Shown here: positions 52,540 through 60,394 of the stretch, piece after piece
Layout of the letters: every line of letters begins with the position of its first letter
Numbering within the stretch: position 1 is the stretch's first letter
Assembly (NCBI RefSeq): GCF_016464385.1
Contig: NZ_JADMLH010000002.1
Coordinates: forward strand, 529,701-593,700
Direction of reading: 5' to 3'
Source of the DNA: Nucisporomicrobium flavum
GTDB taxonomy: Bacteria > Actinomycetota > Actinomycetes > Mycobacteriales > Micromonosporaceae
Length of the DNA: 64,000 bases
The notes under the pieces: model-generated
Database searches by the model: none
What the model was told of the DNA's origin: nothing
The model's input: the letters and a program-made list of their open reading frames with translations, nothing else
Position numbers and translations under genes: made by a program

Positions 52540-52940
52540 CAAGTACGCAGGATCTGGGTTGGCTCCTGGCCAACTTCGCCGACCGCGTCCCCGGGGTTGC
52601 GCACGCGATCGCGGTCTCCGCCGACGGTCTGCTGCTCGCGGCCTCGCGGGACCTCCCCCGGGACCGCGCCGACCAGCTGGCGGCCATCGCCTCCGGCCTG
52701 GTCAGCCTGACCCAGGGCGCCGCGCGGTGCTTCGAGGGCGGCGCGGTGCTGCAGACGGTCGTCGAGATGGACAACGGGTTCCTCTTCCTGATGTCGATCT
52801 CGGACGGCTCGTCGTTCGCCGTCCTCGCGGCCCGCAGCTGCGACGTCGGGCAGGTGGGCTACGAGATGGCGCTCCTGGTGGACCGCGTGGGCGAGGCCCT
52901 GACGCCGGCTCCGCGCTCGGCGGCCGGAGTTCTCGGCTGA
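52536..52940 (+). CDS. cvnB: Conservon roadblock/LC7 protein
   Basis: A 134-residue roadblock/LC7 domain protein ([56 protein letters not shown]). Such proteins act as partners of Ras-like GTPases, here presumably CvnD. ATG overlaps the cvnA stop. An 86-bp gap separates it from cvnC. Confidence 0.93.
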   Translation: MTSTQDLGWLLANFADRVPGVAHAIAVSADGLLLAASRDLPRDRADQLAAIASGLVSLTQGAARCFEGGAVLQTVVEMDNGFLFLMSISDGSSFAVLAARSCDVGQVGYEMALLVDRVGEALTPAPRSAAGVLG

Positions 52941-53026
52941 ACGGATTGCCTACCGGATCCGTCCGGTATCTGTCCAAAACCTTGACAACAAGAGACACTT
53001 CTATGGGCCGAGGGATGGGGTGAGCG

Positions 53027-53407
53027 GTGACGATGCCCGAACGCGATGAGCCGACCGGCGCACTGGTCAGACCGTACGCCGTGACCCGTGGCCGGACCCG
53101 GCCCAAGCTTGAGATAGCGCTGGAAGCGCTCGTCGAGACCACCGTCCGCGGCCGTTCCACCGGTACGGGCAGGGGCGGGAGCGAACACCAGTACATCGCG
53201 GCGATGTGCGACGGCGGCAGAGTTCAGTCGCTGGCCGAGATCGCTGCACGCATGCAACTACCGCTCGGGGTGGCTCGGGTGATCGTCGCCGACATGGCGC
53301 ACGACGGCCTGGTGGCAGTTTACGAGCCGACGTCGCTGGAGGACGAGAACGATGCGGTGGGTACGGAACTGCTGGAAAGGGTGCTGAGTGGACTTCGCAG
53401 GCTCTGA
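53027..53407 (+). CDS. cvnC: Conservon DUF742 protein
   Basis: A 126-residue DUF742 protein. It shows the hallmark LVRPYAVTRGRTRP near the N-terminus and a winged-helix-like segment (QSLAEIAARMQLPLGVARVI, then VADMAHDGLVAVY). In conservons CvnC interacts with the other members. GTG at 53027 is used here; ATG at 53033 is in frame. The 3' end overlaps cvnD by 20 bp. Confidence 0.93.
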   Translation: MTMPERDEPTGALVRPYAVTRGRTRPKLEIALEALVETTVRGRSTGTGRGGSEHQYIAAMCDGGRVQSLAEIAARMQLPLGVARVIVADMAHDGLVAVYEPTSLEDENDAVGTELLERVLSGLRRL

Positions 53408-53996
53408 CATGTCGCGCCGGCCGACCGCCGGGCGCGTGACATCGGCGAAGATTGTCATCGCCGGTGGGTTCGGCGTCGGTAAGACGACGCTGGTGGGGTC
53501 CGTATCTGAGATCACCCCGCTGACCACTGAGGCGATCATGACCTCTGCCGGCGTGGGCGTCGACGACAACCGGCAGGTGCCGGGGAAGACGACGACCACG
53601 GTGGCGATGGACTTCGGCCGTATCAGCATCGACCGGGACCTGATCCTGTACCTGTTCGGCACACCGGGCCAGACGCGTTTCTGGTTCATGTGGGACGAGC
53701 TGGTCCGGGGTGCCATCGGTGCGGTGGTCATGGTGGACACGCGTCGGCTCGCCGACTGCTTCGCCGCTATCGACTTCTTCGAGCATCGGCGGCTGCCGTA
53801 CCTGGTCGCCATCAACTGCTTCGACGGCATGCAGTACCACAACGCCCAGGATGTCCGCGACGCGCTCGCGATCTCCAGCGACGTACCCGTGGTGAGCTGC
53901 GACGCCCGCAACCGCGAGTCGACGAAGAACGTACTCATCTCGCTCGTCGAGTACGTCCTCACCATGCGCCGCTCGCGCGCGGTAGCGCCGGCCTGA
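53388..53996 (+). CDS. cvnD: Conservon GTPase
   Basis: A 202-residue small GTPase. G1 is IAGGFGVGKTTLVGS (about residues 23-37), G3 is FGTPGQTRFWFMW (about 90-102), and G4 reads NCFDG rather than NKxD. That G4 variant occurs in this subfamily. It is the effector switch of the conservon with CvnB as likely partner. GTG at 53388 or ATG at 53409 could start it; the longer form is kept because of the overlap with cvnC. A perfect terminator lies 10 bp after the stop. Confidence 0.93.
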   Translation: MDFAGSDMSRRPTAGRVTSAKIVIAGGFGVGKTTLVGSVSEITPLTTEAIMTSAGVGVDDNRQVPGKTTTTVAMDFGRISIDRDLILYLFGTPGQTRFWFMWDELVRGAIGAVVMVDTRRLADCFAAIDFFEHRRLPYLVAINCFDGMQYHNAQDVRDALAISSDVPVVSCDARNRESTKNVLISLVEYVLTMRRSRAVAPA

Positions 53997-54006
53997 CCCA
54001 TCGTCG

Positions 54007-54040
54007 AAAGTCCCGCTCTGTCCGACAGAGCGGGACTTTT
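54007..54040 (+). terminator. Rho-independent terminator of the conservon
   Basis: A perfect 14-bp stem (AAAGTCCCGCTCTG / CAGAGCGGGACTTT) with loop TCCGA ends in TTTT. It lies 10 bp after the cvnD stop. Confidence 0.93.
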
Positions 54041-54356
54041 GCGTGCCCGGTCCCCGCAGCCGGGTCCCGTGACCTCGTTCGTCGGTGCGCGCCGTGTACC
54101 GGTCTTCTCCGTCGACGGGCGCCGCGTGCTGTGGCAGCCGTGGTGTCTCCTGCTCGGTGCCCTCCCTCGCCGGCTCGTTGGAGGGCTCGTGCGGGGTCCT
54201 CACGGCTTCGTAGGCGCCCGCGATGGCAGGGGCGCGGGCGTCGGGGCATTGGTCCGTGCTCGGGTGCTCCTGGGCCGTCCCACCGGATGGACGAGCCAGA
54301 ACACGTCTTCCCGGCAAAATCCCGGTAATTACCCCATTGAGCCAGCTCGATGTCTC

Positions 54357-54368
54357 TAGCCTGTGGCC
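54357..54368 (+). promoter_or_regulatory. Leaderless promoter of the CBM2 gene
   Basis: TAGCCT at 54357-54362 is followed by 6 nt and ATG at 54369. No ribosome binding site is present. Confidence 0.55.
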
Positions 54369-55310
54369 ATGAAGCCTCTGCCCTGGCTGGCCGCCCTGCT
54401 GACCCTGCTGATCCCCGCCCCGGCGCTCGCCACCCCGCCCCTACCGCCGACGGTCCGCGCCGACCTCCAGCGGACGGTGTTCAACAACGACCAGGTGGCC
54501 GGATACCGCGTACACAACGACTCGTCCGTCACCGTGACCGGCTGGCGGCTGGAGTTCGACCTGCCCGCCGACACCACGATCGCCACCAGCTGGAACGGCC
54601 GCTTCGCGCGCAGCGGCAACCACGTGACCGTGCAACCCGAGTCGTGGAACGCGACGCTGGTCCCCGGCGGCGCCGTCGACCTCGGCTGGTACGCCAACGG
54701 CACCGGCGAGCCGGCGAACTGCCGCATCAACGGCCAGCCCTGCGACGGCCAATGGCCCGACGAGACCGACCCCACCCGCCCCACGCCGCTGACCATCGAC
54801 ACCACCGGCGGAGTCACCCTGCACTGGGCGGCATCCACCGACGACCGCCAGCTGCGGCACTACGAGGTGTACGAGAGCGGCACGCTGGTCGCCACCACCA
54901 CGAGCACCAGCTACGTCTTCCACACCGGCCCCGCCCTGCCGCCCCGGGTCTACGTCTTCCGCGTACGGGCCATCGACGCGGCGGGCAACTACTCGGCGAG
55001 CGCGTACGCGTCCCTGGGCACACCCCAGATGTCCCCGCCCCCGGCACCCGGCCGCCTCGCCATCGCTCCCGCCGCGGCCCCCGGCACCCAGCGGCTCACC
55101 TGGGAGCAGCCACTCCCGCCGCCGGTCGGCCCCGCCCCCGTGATCGCGGGCTACGAGGTGTCGCTGGACGGCACACCGGTAGCCGTCACGGGCGCCCTCC
55201 GGTACGTCGGACCGGTCCCGCCGACGGGCGAACACACCTGGTCGGTACGCGCGATCGACGCGCTGGACCGGCTCTCGGACCCGGGCCAGCTGACCCAGAC
55301 GGTCAGCTGA
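54369..55310 (+). CDS. Secreted carbohydrate-binding (CBM2) and fibronectin type III protein
   Basis: A 313-residue secreted protein: signal peptide to about residue 20 (APALA), then a CBM2-type cellulose/chitin binding module (about 23-125; NDSSVTVTGWRLEFDLP, ITTSW-like region IATSWNG, PGGAVDLGWYANGTGEPANC with paired cysteines). Two fibronectin type III modules follow (about 140-220 and 225-313). No catalytic domain is present. It may be a substrate-adhesion or synergy factor for polysaccharide attack. ATG at 54369 is supported by the leaderless promoter. Confidence 0.82.
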   Translation: MKPLPWLAALLTLLIPAPALATPPLPPTVRADLQRTVFNNDQVAGYRVHNDSSVTVTGWRLEFDLPADTTIATSWNGRFARSGNHVTVQPESWNATLVPGGAVDLGWYANGTGEPANCRINGQPCDGQWPDETDPTRPTPLTIDTTGGVTLHWAASTDDRQLRHYEVYESGTLVATTTSTSYVFHTGPALPPRVYVFRVRAIDAAGNYSASAYASLGTPQMSPPPAPGRLAIAPAAAPGTQRLTWEQPLPPPVGPAPVIAGYEVSLDGTPVAVTGALRYVGPVPPTGEHTWSVRAIDALDRLSDPGQLTQTVS

Positions 55311-55315
55311 CGGCT

Positions 55316-55354
55316 CCCTCGCCCGGCCCGGCCGAGCGCCGGGCCCGGCGAGGG
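55316..55354 (+). terminator. Hairpin terminator of the CBM2 gene
   Basis: A 17-bp stem (CCCTCGCCCGGCCCGGC with its complement, one mismatch) and loop CGAGC begin 6 bp after the CBM2 gene stop. No T run follows. Confidence 0.7.
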
Positions 55355-55449
55355 GGACACCGGTCGGCCGGGAAGGCAGTGATCGGCAAGGGCCGGCCGA
55401 CGGGCAGTCTCGTCGGCGAAGGCGGCGGCCGGGCTTGCGGACAACCCCG

Positions 55450-55555
55450 GTGGCCAGGCCACGGCCAGGCGCGGTGGCCAGGCGCGGTGGCCAGGCGCGG
55501 CGGCCAGGCGCGGCGGCCAGGCACGGTGGCCAGGCGCGGCGGCCAGGCCGGGGCT
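55450..55555. repeat. 13-15-bp GGCCAGGCGCGGT repeats
   Basis: GGCCAGGCGCGGT or GGCCAGGCGCGGC recurs in tandem roughly seven times, with irregular longer units at both edges. Very GC-rich simple repeat. Confidence 0.75.
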
Positions 55556-55740
55556 TTGGCGCGGTCGTCGGGCCGGGCGAGGCGCGGTGTTCAAGTCCGA
55601 TGGCCAGGGCCCGGCGGGAGACGCAGCGGGCAGGCCCAACGGTCGCACCCGGGTGGGCGGGCGCCGCGGCCATGGCTCGCCCGGCAGCCAGCAGCCGGGT
55701 TCGGGGCGGTCAGGCTGCCCTCGAGCGGGCAAGCCCGAGT

Positions 55741-55985
55741 GAGCAGCTCCAAGCGGCAGGCCCGAGTGGGCGGCCCATAAGCGGGCAGCTCCAAGCGGCA
55801 GGCCCGAGTGGGCGGCCCATAAGCGGGCAGCTCCAAGCGGCAGGCCCGAGTGGGCGGCCCATAAGCGGGCAGCTCCAAGCGACAGACCCGGGTGGGCGGT
55901 CCACAAGCGGGCAGCTCCAAGAGGCAGACCCGGGTGGGCGGCCATAAGCAGGCAGCCCCAAGCGGCAGGCCTGCGTGAGCGGCTT
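55741..55985. repeat. 42-bp tandem repeat, five full copies and a partial
   Basis: Units start at 55741, 55783, 55825, 55867 and 55909, with a diverged partial copy from 55951. Each runs GGGCAGCTCCAAGCGGCAGG, CCCGAGTGGGCGGCCCATAA, GC. Middle copies are identical; outer ones drift. Confidence 0.9.
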
Positions 55986-56037
55986 CAGCAGGCGACCAGG
56001 TGGCGGTCAGACCGGCGAGGACAACCAGGCCGCGGGG

Positions 56038-58359
56038 TCAGCGGCTCGGGTAGCCCGCGTTCCGGTAGTCCTCGGACTCCTGGCCGTCCCGGCTGAAGTC
56101 CCAGCCGCCCGCCGCCTCGCGACCCGGCCGGCCGCCGATCGCGTACCCGCCGATTTCCTGTCCGCGACGCCAGCCGCGGAAGTAGCCGGTGGTGTGCGCG
56201 GCGATGCTGGCCGCGTCGCGGACGATGCGGAGGGGGCGTTCCTCGCGGAGCGGGGAGCCCGGCACGAGGTTGGCCTGCGGCACTCGCTTGGGCAGGCCGG
56301 CCGGCGTCTCGGCGGCCACCTCCGGCGCGGAGGCTTTCTCGGCCGCGCGCCAGCCCGTGTCCATCGGGCTGCTCCAGTCGAGGTCGGCCGGGGCGGCTGC
56401 CTCGTCGTGGCCGGTGAACCAGGCGGAGCGGGCGGCCGCGAAGATGAGGAGGTCGCCGTCGCCCTCGGCCGGGACCGGCGGGGTGGTGCTGCGGTCCAGG
56501 GCCGTCAGGGTGGGCGTGGCGCGGCGGGCCGTGGCGCGGCCGTTGCGGCCGCGGTCGTCGACGAGGCGCAGGGGCGGCGGGTCGGTGATCGCCGTGACGT
56601 CCGGCGGGGTGGTTTCGAGACCGCCCAGGCCGGATTCCACGAGTCGCAGCGACGGCGGCTCCTTCGGCATGTCCTGCCACGGCGGCTTGACGCGGCCGTC
56701 CGAGGGCGGGCTGCTGACGGCGGCGGGCGGCGGGGTGGCCGCGTCGTCGGAGGAGTTCAGCAGGGGCCAGTTGGCCCGCGAGCCCGGCTCGGGCGTCTCA
56801 GGGCCGCGCTGCGCGGGCATGGGCAGCGAGAAGTCGGTGGCGCCGCCCGGCGCGGGAGCCGACCCGTTGCGGGTGTTCGGCCGCGGCGGGATGACCGTGC
56901 GCTGGCGTTCGGCGCGGGCGCTGCTCATCGCCGCGTTCGTCAGCGTGGGGCGGAACGGCTGGCCCGCCTCCGCCGGCGGGACCGACGAGGGGCGGGAGGC
57001 CGGCGAGGTGGGCCGGGGCGCCGACGAGCCGGGGCGGGCGCCCGGGGTGATCGGCGTCATACCCGGCGGGGGCGGCGGCACCGACACCGGGCGGCTGGCG
57101 GGGCCGGCGGCCGGGGTGCGGGTGGGCAGGCTCGCGGCGGGGGCGGCCGGCGGCGGGGTGACCGGGCGTGGCGCCATCGGCGGCGGCATGATCGGGTCCG
57201 GCGCGACCGGGGGCGTGGTGAGCGGCCGCGGGTTGGCCGGTCCGCCGCTCGCGGCGGCGGGCTCGGGGCGGCCACGGCGGCCGATGCGGGTGCCGGTGTC
57301 GCCGGGGCGGCCGAGACGGGTGCCGGTGTCTCCAGGGCGGCCGAGGCGCGTGGCGGTGTCGCCGGGACGGCCGAGGCGCGTGCCGGTGTCTCCGGGGCGG
57401 ACCGAGGGCAGGCTCGCGGCGGGCTCGGCGGCGCGGCGGGATCCCGCCTGGCGGCGGCCCGGTACCGCGTTGGCGGCCTGCTGGCTGACCCGGGCGGCGA
57501 GCGTGCCGACCAGCGCCTCGCAGGCGGAGTCGCAGGACTTGACGGCGCCGATGGCGTGCCGGACGGTGTCGGCCGCCGCCGGGGCGAGGGACTTGTTGAC
57601 GCCGCCGCGGCGCGGGGACTCGTTGATGGCCACGACCAGCGCGGTGACGGCCGCGACGACCTGGTCCTCGGTGCCGGCGCCGGCGCGGGTCAGCTCGTGG
57701 GCCACCTCCTCGGCGACCTGCTGCGGGTCGGCGCCGCGGCCGGTGAGGCGGCCGGGCTCGGGCAGCGCGTCGAGGACGGCCAGCGCGAGCGGGTGCGCGG
57801 GATCCGGGTACGCCCGCAGCGCGGCGGGATACAGCTCGCGCAGCACCTCACGCAGGGCGATGGCGGAGGCGTACCGGCCGTTCAGCATGGCGATGTGCGC
57901 GGCGAGCACGGGCTTGTAGCTCACGAGGTCGCGCGGGGTGGGAACCGTGACGGCGGCGATGGCACCGGCCTGCAGCGCCCGGGCGAGGCCCACGGCGCGA
58001 CGGGCGGCGGGGGGTGCCGCGATCTCCTCGGGGGACTCGTCGTCGGCGAAGCGCTCGGCGAAGTCGTCGGCCGAGTCGTCGTCGGCCACCACGAGGGGAC
58101 GCCCGGCGGCGGTCAGCAGCGACGTGACCATGTGGTCGTCGCTGTCGGCGGCCACCGCGGCCTCGGCGAAGCCGCTCGTCCGTTCGACGAGCAGCATGCC
58201 GAGCTGGGCGTACCCGGCCGGGTCGTCGCTGATCTCGTGAACTCCGAGCAGCCGTCCTGCGTCGTCCACCACGGCGATGGTCAGCGCGGAGCCGGCCGAG
58301 GCCGAGCGCACCGTCTCATCAGCCGACGCCAGACCGCAGTACACGCGCACGAGCGCCAC
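56038..58359 (-). CDS. IS110-transposase-like protein with conservon-type C-terminal tail
   Basis: A 773-residue protein. The first 220 residues (RVYCGLASADETV, LTIAVVDDAGRLLGVHEI, AAVAADSDDHMVTSLL, PVLAAHIAMLNGRYASAI, ALREVLRELYPAAL) resemble the N-terminal DEDD region of IS110-family transposases, but the serine-containing C-terminal transposase domain was not found. A long Pro/Arg-rich region follows (about 320-620). The end (about 630-745) repeats the CvnA tail: AAARSAWFTG, MDTGWRAAEKA, GLPKRVPQANLVPGS, YFRGWRRGQE. No terminal inverted repeats were seen. It is more likely a settled cellular protein than an active element. GTG at 58359 follows AGGAGG. Confidence 0.75.
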   Translation of the reverse strand: MALVRVYCGLASADETVRSASAGSALTIAVVDDAGRLLGVHEISDDPAGYAQLGMLLVERTSGFAEAAVAADSDDHMVTSLLTAAGRPLVVADDDSADDFAERFADDESPEEIAAPPAARRAVGLARALQAGAIAAVTVPTPRDLVSYKPVLAAHIAMLNGRYASAIALREVLRELYPAALRAYPDPAHPLALAVLDALPEPGRLTGRGADPQQVAEEVAHELTRAGAGTEDQVVAAVTALVVAINESPRRGGVNKSLAPAAADTVRHAIGAVKSCDSACEALVGTLAARVSQQAANAVPGRRQAGSRRAAEPAASLPSVRPGDTGTRLGRPGDTATRLGRPGDTGTRLGRPGDTGTRIGRRGRPEPAAASGGPANPRPLTTPPVAPDPIMPPPMAPRPVTPPPAAPAASLPTRTPAAGPASRPVSVPPPPPGMTPITPGARPGSSAPRPTSPASRPSSVPPAEAGQPFRPTLTNAAMSSARAERQRTVIPPRPNTRNGSAPAPGGATDFSLPMPAQRGPETPEPGSRANWPLLNSSDDAATPPPAAVSSPPSDGRVKPPWQDMPKEPPSLRLVESGLGGLETTPPDVTAITDPPPLRLVDDRGRNGRATARRATPTLTALDRSTTPPVPAEGDGDLLIFAAARSAWFTGHDEAAAPADLDWSSPMDTGWRAAEKASAPEVAAETPAGLPKRVPQANLVPGSPLREERPLRIVRDAASIAAHTTGYFRGWRRGQEIGGYAIGGRPGREAAGGWDFSRDGQESEDYRNAGYPSR

Positions 58360-58435
58360 GGCGTCGTCCTCCTCCCCGGGTGAGGGTTGTTCGCGACCTG
58401 ATTTCGGCCAAGGACTGATGGTCCCTGGTGAGGGG

Positions 58436-59344
58436 TCAGTCGCGCCAGTCCACAGCGGCAGAGATCTTGCCGATTACCGAACGCCATCCCAGGCTCGCCT
58501 GTTGTGCGCCGATTTTACGGAGCTTGCGGCGTCCGAAGAAACCGCCCATTCCGCCACTCTCCGCGGACCGGAGGGACTCGTCCAGGTCATCGAGCGGTGA
58601 GCCGGGCGCCAGGGCCAGGATCACCGGCTTCAGACGCAACGCGTGACCCAGGTCCCGGGCCACCTCACCCGCGGCGATGAGCAGCGGAAGGTCCCAGGTG
58701 TCGTGCCCGCCGCGCAGGTTCTCCACGACGAGGTCCAGCTCGTAGCGGTCCTCCGGCAGCGGGTCGACGTCGGACGACTGTACCCGCTGGGCCAGGGTCG
58801 GCCAGGTGTCCAATTGTGCGAGATCGTGCGGCGCACCCGAATGTATGAAGGAGACCAGCGACTCGGGACTCTTGAACGCGAGAAGTCTGCCCTTGTGGCT
58901 CAGGAAGACGGGCACCTCCTCGTCGTCCGCCTGGTCGGCCTCCGCCTCCGGCTCGTCGTCCTTGAAGTCCTCGGGGTCGGGCTCCTCGACGACCTCGCCG
59001 TCCTCGTTGCGCAGCACGCCGTCGTCGGACCGGTGGGTCTTCGAGCCGGTGGCGTCCTCCGCGACCAGCGCGGTGAACTCCTCGTCGACGATGACTTCGT
59101 CCTCCTCGGCGGCGCGCGCGGCGGCCGCACGCTCCCGCGCCTCGAAGGGGTCGTCCTCGTCGGCCTCGACCTCGGTGAGGGTGAGCTCCGAGGCCTTCCG
59201 GTACGCCCGCAGCGTCAGCGCGACGCCACCGGGGAGGGCGATCTCCACCGGCTCGATCCGGACCTCGTCCCAGAGCGAACGGCCCGACGGGCCCTCTGTG
59301 ACCGTCGAGGCCTCGGCGGCCTCTTCGGGAGACTGGCTGGCCAC
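58436..59344 (-). CDS. Acidic hypothetical protein
   Basis: A 302-residue soluble protein, very acidic in its first half (long Asp/Glu stretches about residues 65-150). The second half looks globular: VFLSHKGRLLAFKSPESLVS, then TWPTLAQRV, YELDLVVENLRGGHDTWDLP and GEVARDLGHALRLKPVI. No family was recognised. GTG at 59344 is chosen because GGAGG lies 5 nt upstream; the longer in-frame start at 59401 lacks such a site. It lies upstream of the IS110-like gene on the same strand, 76 bp away, and may be co-transcribed. Confidence 0.75.
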   Translation of the reverse strand: MASQSPEEAAEASTVTEGPSGRSLWDEVRIEPVEIALPGGVALTLRAYRKASELTLTEVEADEDDPFEARERAAAARAAEEDEVIVDEEFTALVAEDATGSKTHRSDDGVLRNEDGEVVEEPDPEDFKDDEPEAEADQADDEEVPVFLSHKGRLLAFKSPESLVSFIHSGAPHDLAQLDTWPTLAQRVQSSDVDPLPEDRYELDLVVENLRGGHDTWDLPLLIAAGEVARDLGHALRLKPVILALAPGSPLDDLDESLRSAESGGMGGFFGRRKLRKIGAQQASLGWRSVIGKISAAVDWRD

Positions 59345-59440
59345 GCTGACCTCCGGATGGGTTCTCGCACGCTGTTCGGATGGGTGAGTCTGCGCACACA
59401 CCTTAGTGGTCGCTCCTGGGAGGGACCCGACCGCGGTGGT

Positions 59441-60394
59441 CTAGAAGCCCTTGGGGTGCCAGACGGTCTTAATCTCCAGCAGCGCGGTCATCGGCCCCAG
59501 GCCCGGGTCGGCCGTGAAGTCCGTGCCGTCCGCCGGGGGCCGGACCACGCGCTTGAGGCTGCCGGCCGCGGACCGTTCGAGGTCCGCCGCGAGCGCCGGG
59601 TCGGTGACGCCGGTCAGGTCGAGGGCGTTGACGTCGTCGTGCGAGGCCAGCCACGGCGCGGTCTCGGCGGCGTTGCCGGTGAGGATGTTGACCACCCCGC
59701 CCGGCACGTCGGAGGTCGCCAGCACCTCGGCGAGGGTCACGGCGGCCTGCGGCGTGGCGGTGAGCACCACGACGGTGTTCCCCGTGACGATCGCCGGGGC
59801 GATCACGCTCACCAGGCCCAGGAACGAGGCCGGCGCCACGACGCCCACGACACCGGTGGGCTCCGGCGCGGAGATGTTGAAGAACGGGCCGGCGACGGGG
59901 TTGGCGCCGCCGTGCACCTGGGCGATCTTGTCGGACCAGCCGGCGTACCAGACCCAGCGGTCGACGGCGGCGTCCACCTCGGCGGCCGGCACGCCCAGCG
60001 CCACGAACTCGGCGCGGCGCGCCTCCAGCATCTCGGCGACCCGGTAGAGCACCTGCCCCCGGTTGTACGCGGTCGCGCCGGCCCACTTGGGCTGGGCCTT
60101 GCGGGCGGCGATCACGGCATCCCGCGCGTCCTTGCGCGAGGCGAGCGCCACGTTGTCGCCGTCCACCAGATAGGTCCGTCCTGACTCGCTGCGCGGGAAG
60201 GCGCCGCCGATGTACAGCTTGTAGGTCTTGCGGACGGTGAGCCGCCCGGACGTGGCGCGGGTCGCGACGGCGGCGGCCGGGACCGGGGTCGCGGTGACCG
60301 TCTTGGCCAGCGCCGCCTTGCGGACGGCGACGGCCTTGCCGGCGGACTTGTCGGAGCCGCCCTTGCGCGGGCGGTCGGACGATGACTCAGGCAA
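59441..60394 (-). CDS. Degenerate aldehyde dehydrogenase-like protein
   Basis: A 317-residue protein with the NAD-binding half of an aldehyde dehydrogenase (KLYIGGAFPRSESGRTY, GVVGVVAPASFLGLVSVIAP, AIVTGNTVVVL, VPGGVVNILTGN). The catalytic half is reduced: neither the catalytic cysteine nor the ELGGK-type glutamate is visible. The C-terminus ends PKGF. TTG at 60394 overlaps the preceding dehydrogenase gene by 8 bp, so it is coupled to it. The Ala/Lys-rich first 50 residues look flexible. An active plus degenerate pair recalls ALDH16 proteins, in which both domains are fused. It may be a structural partner of the active enzyme. Confidence 0.75.
   Translation of the reverse strand: MPESSSDRPRKGGSDKSAGKAVAVRKAALAKTVTATPVPAAAVATRATSGRLTVRKTYKLYIGGAFPRSESGRTYLVDGDNVALASRKDARDAVIAARKAQPKWAGATAYNRGQVLYRVAEMLEARRAEFVALGVPAAEVDAAVDRWVWYAGWSDKIAQVHGGANPVAGPFFNISAPEPTGVVGVVAPASFLGLVSVIAPAIVTGNTVVVLTATPQAAVTLAEVLATSDVPGGVVNILTGNAAETAPWLASHDDVNALDLTGVTDPALAADLERSAAGSLKRVVRPPADGTDFTADPGLGPMTALLEIKTVWHPKGF

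Larger units (their letters stand above)
53997..54368. other. Spacer between cvnD and the CBM2 gene
   Basis: After the terminator (listed separately) the remaining 320 bp show no gene. An open frame runs across most of it but lacks a start with ribosome binding site and has no recognisable product. The last 12 bp hold the leaderless promoter of the CBM2 gene. Confidence 0.6.
55311..56037. other. Repeat-rich spacer between the CBM2 gene and the IS110-like gene
   Basis: The 727 bp between two convergent genes hold a terminator, a run of 13-bp GGCCAGGCGCGGT units, and a 42-bp tandem repeat. Open frames exist but are low-complexity readings of the repeats, and none is credible. Confidence 0.75.

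Noticed and set aside
53997..54359. Small plus-strand gene after the conservon
   Set aside because: It lies beyond a strong terminator, lacks a ribosome binding site, and its product has no recognisable feature.
55151..55985. Open frames across the 13-bp and 42-bp repeats
   Set aside because: Because 42 is a multiple of three these frames stay open by chance. Their products are simple repeats without a plausible start.
59441..60394. Second aldehyde dehydrogenase gene as a pseudogene
   Set aside because: The frame is intact, it is coupled to the upstream gene, and paired active/inactive dehydrogenases exist as the ALDH16 type, so decay is not the simplest reading.
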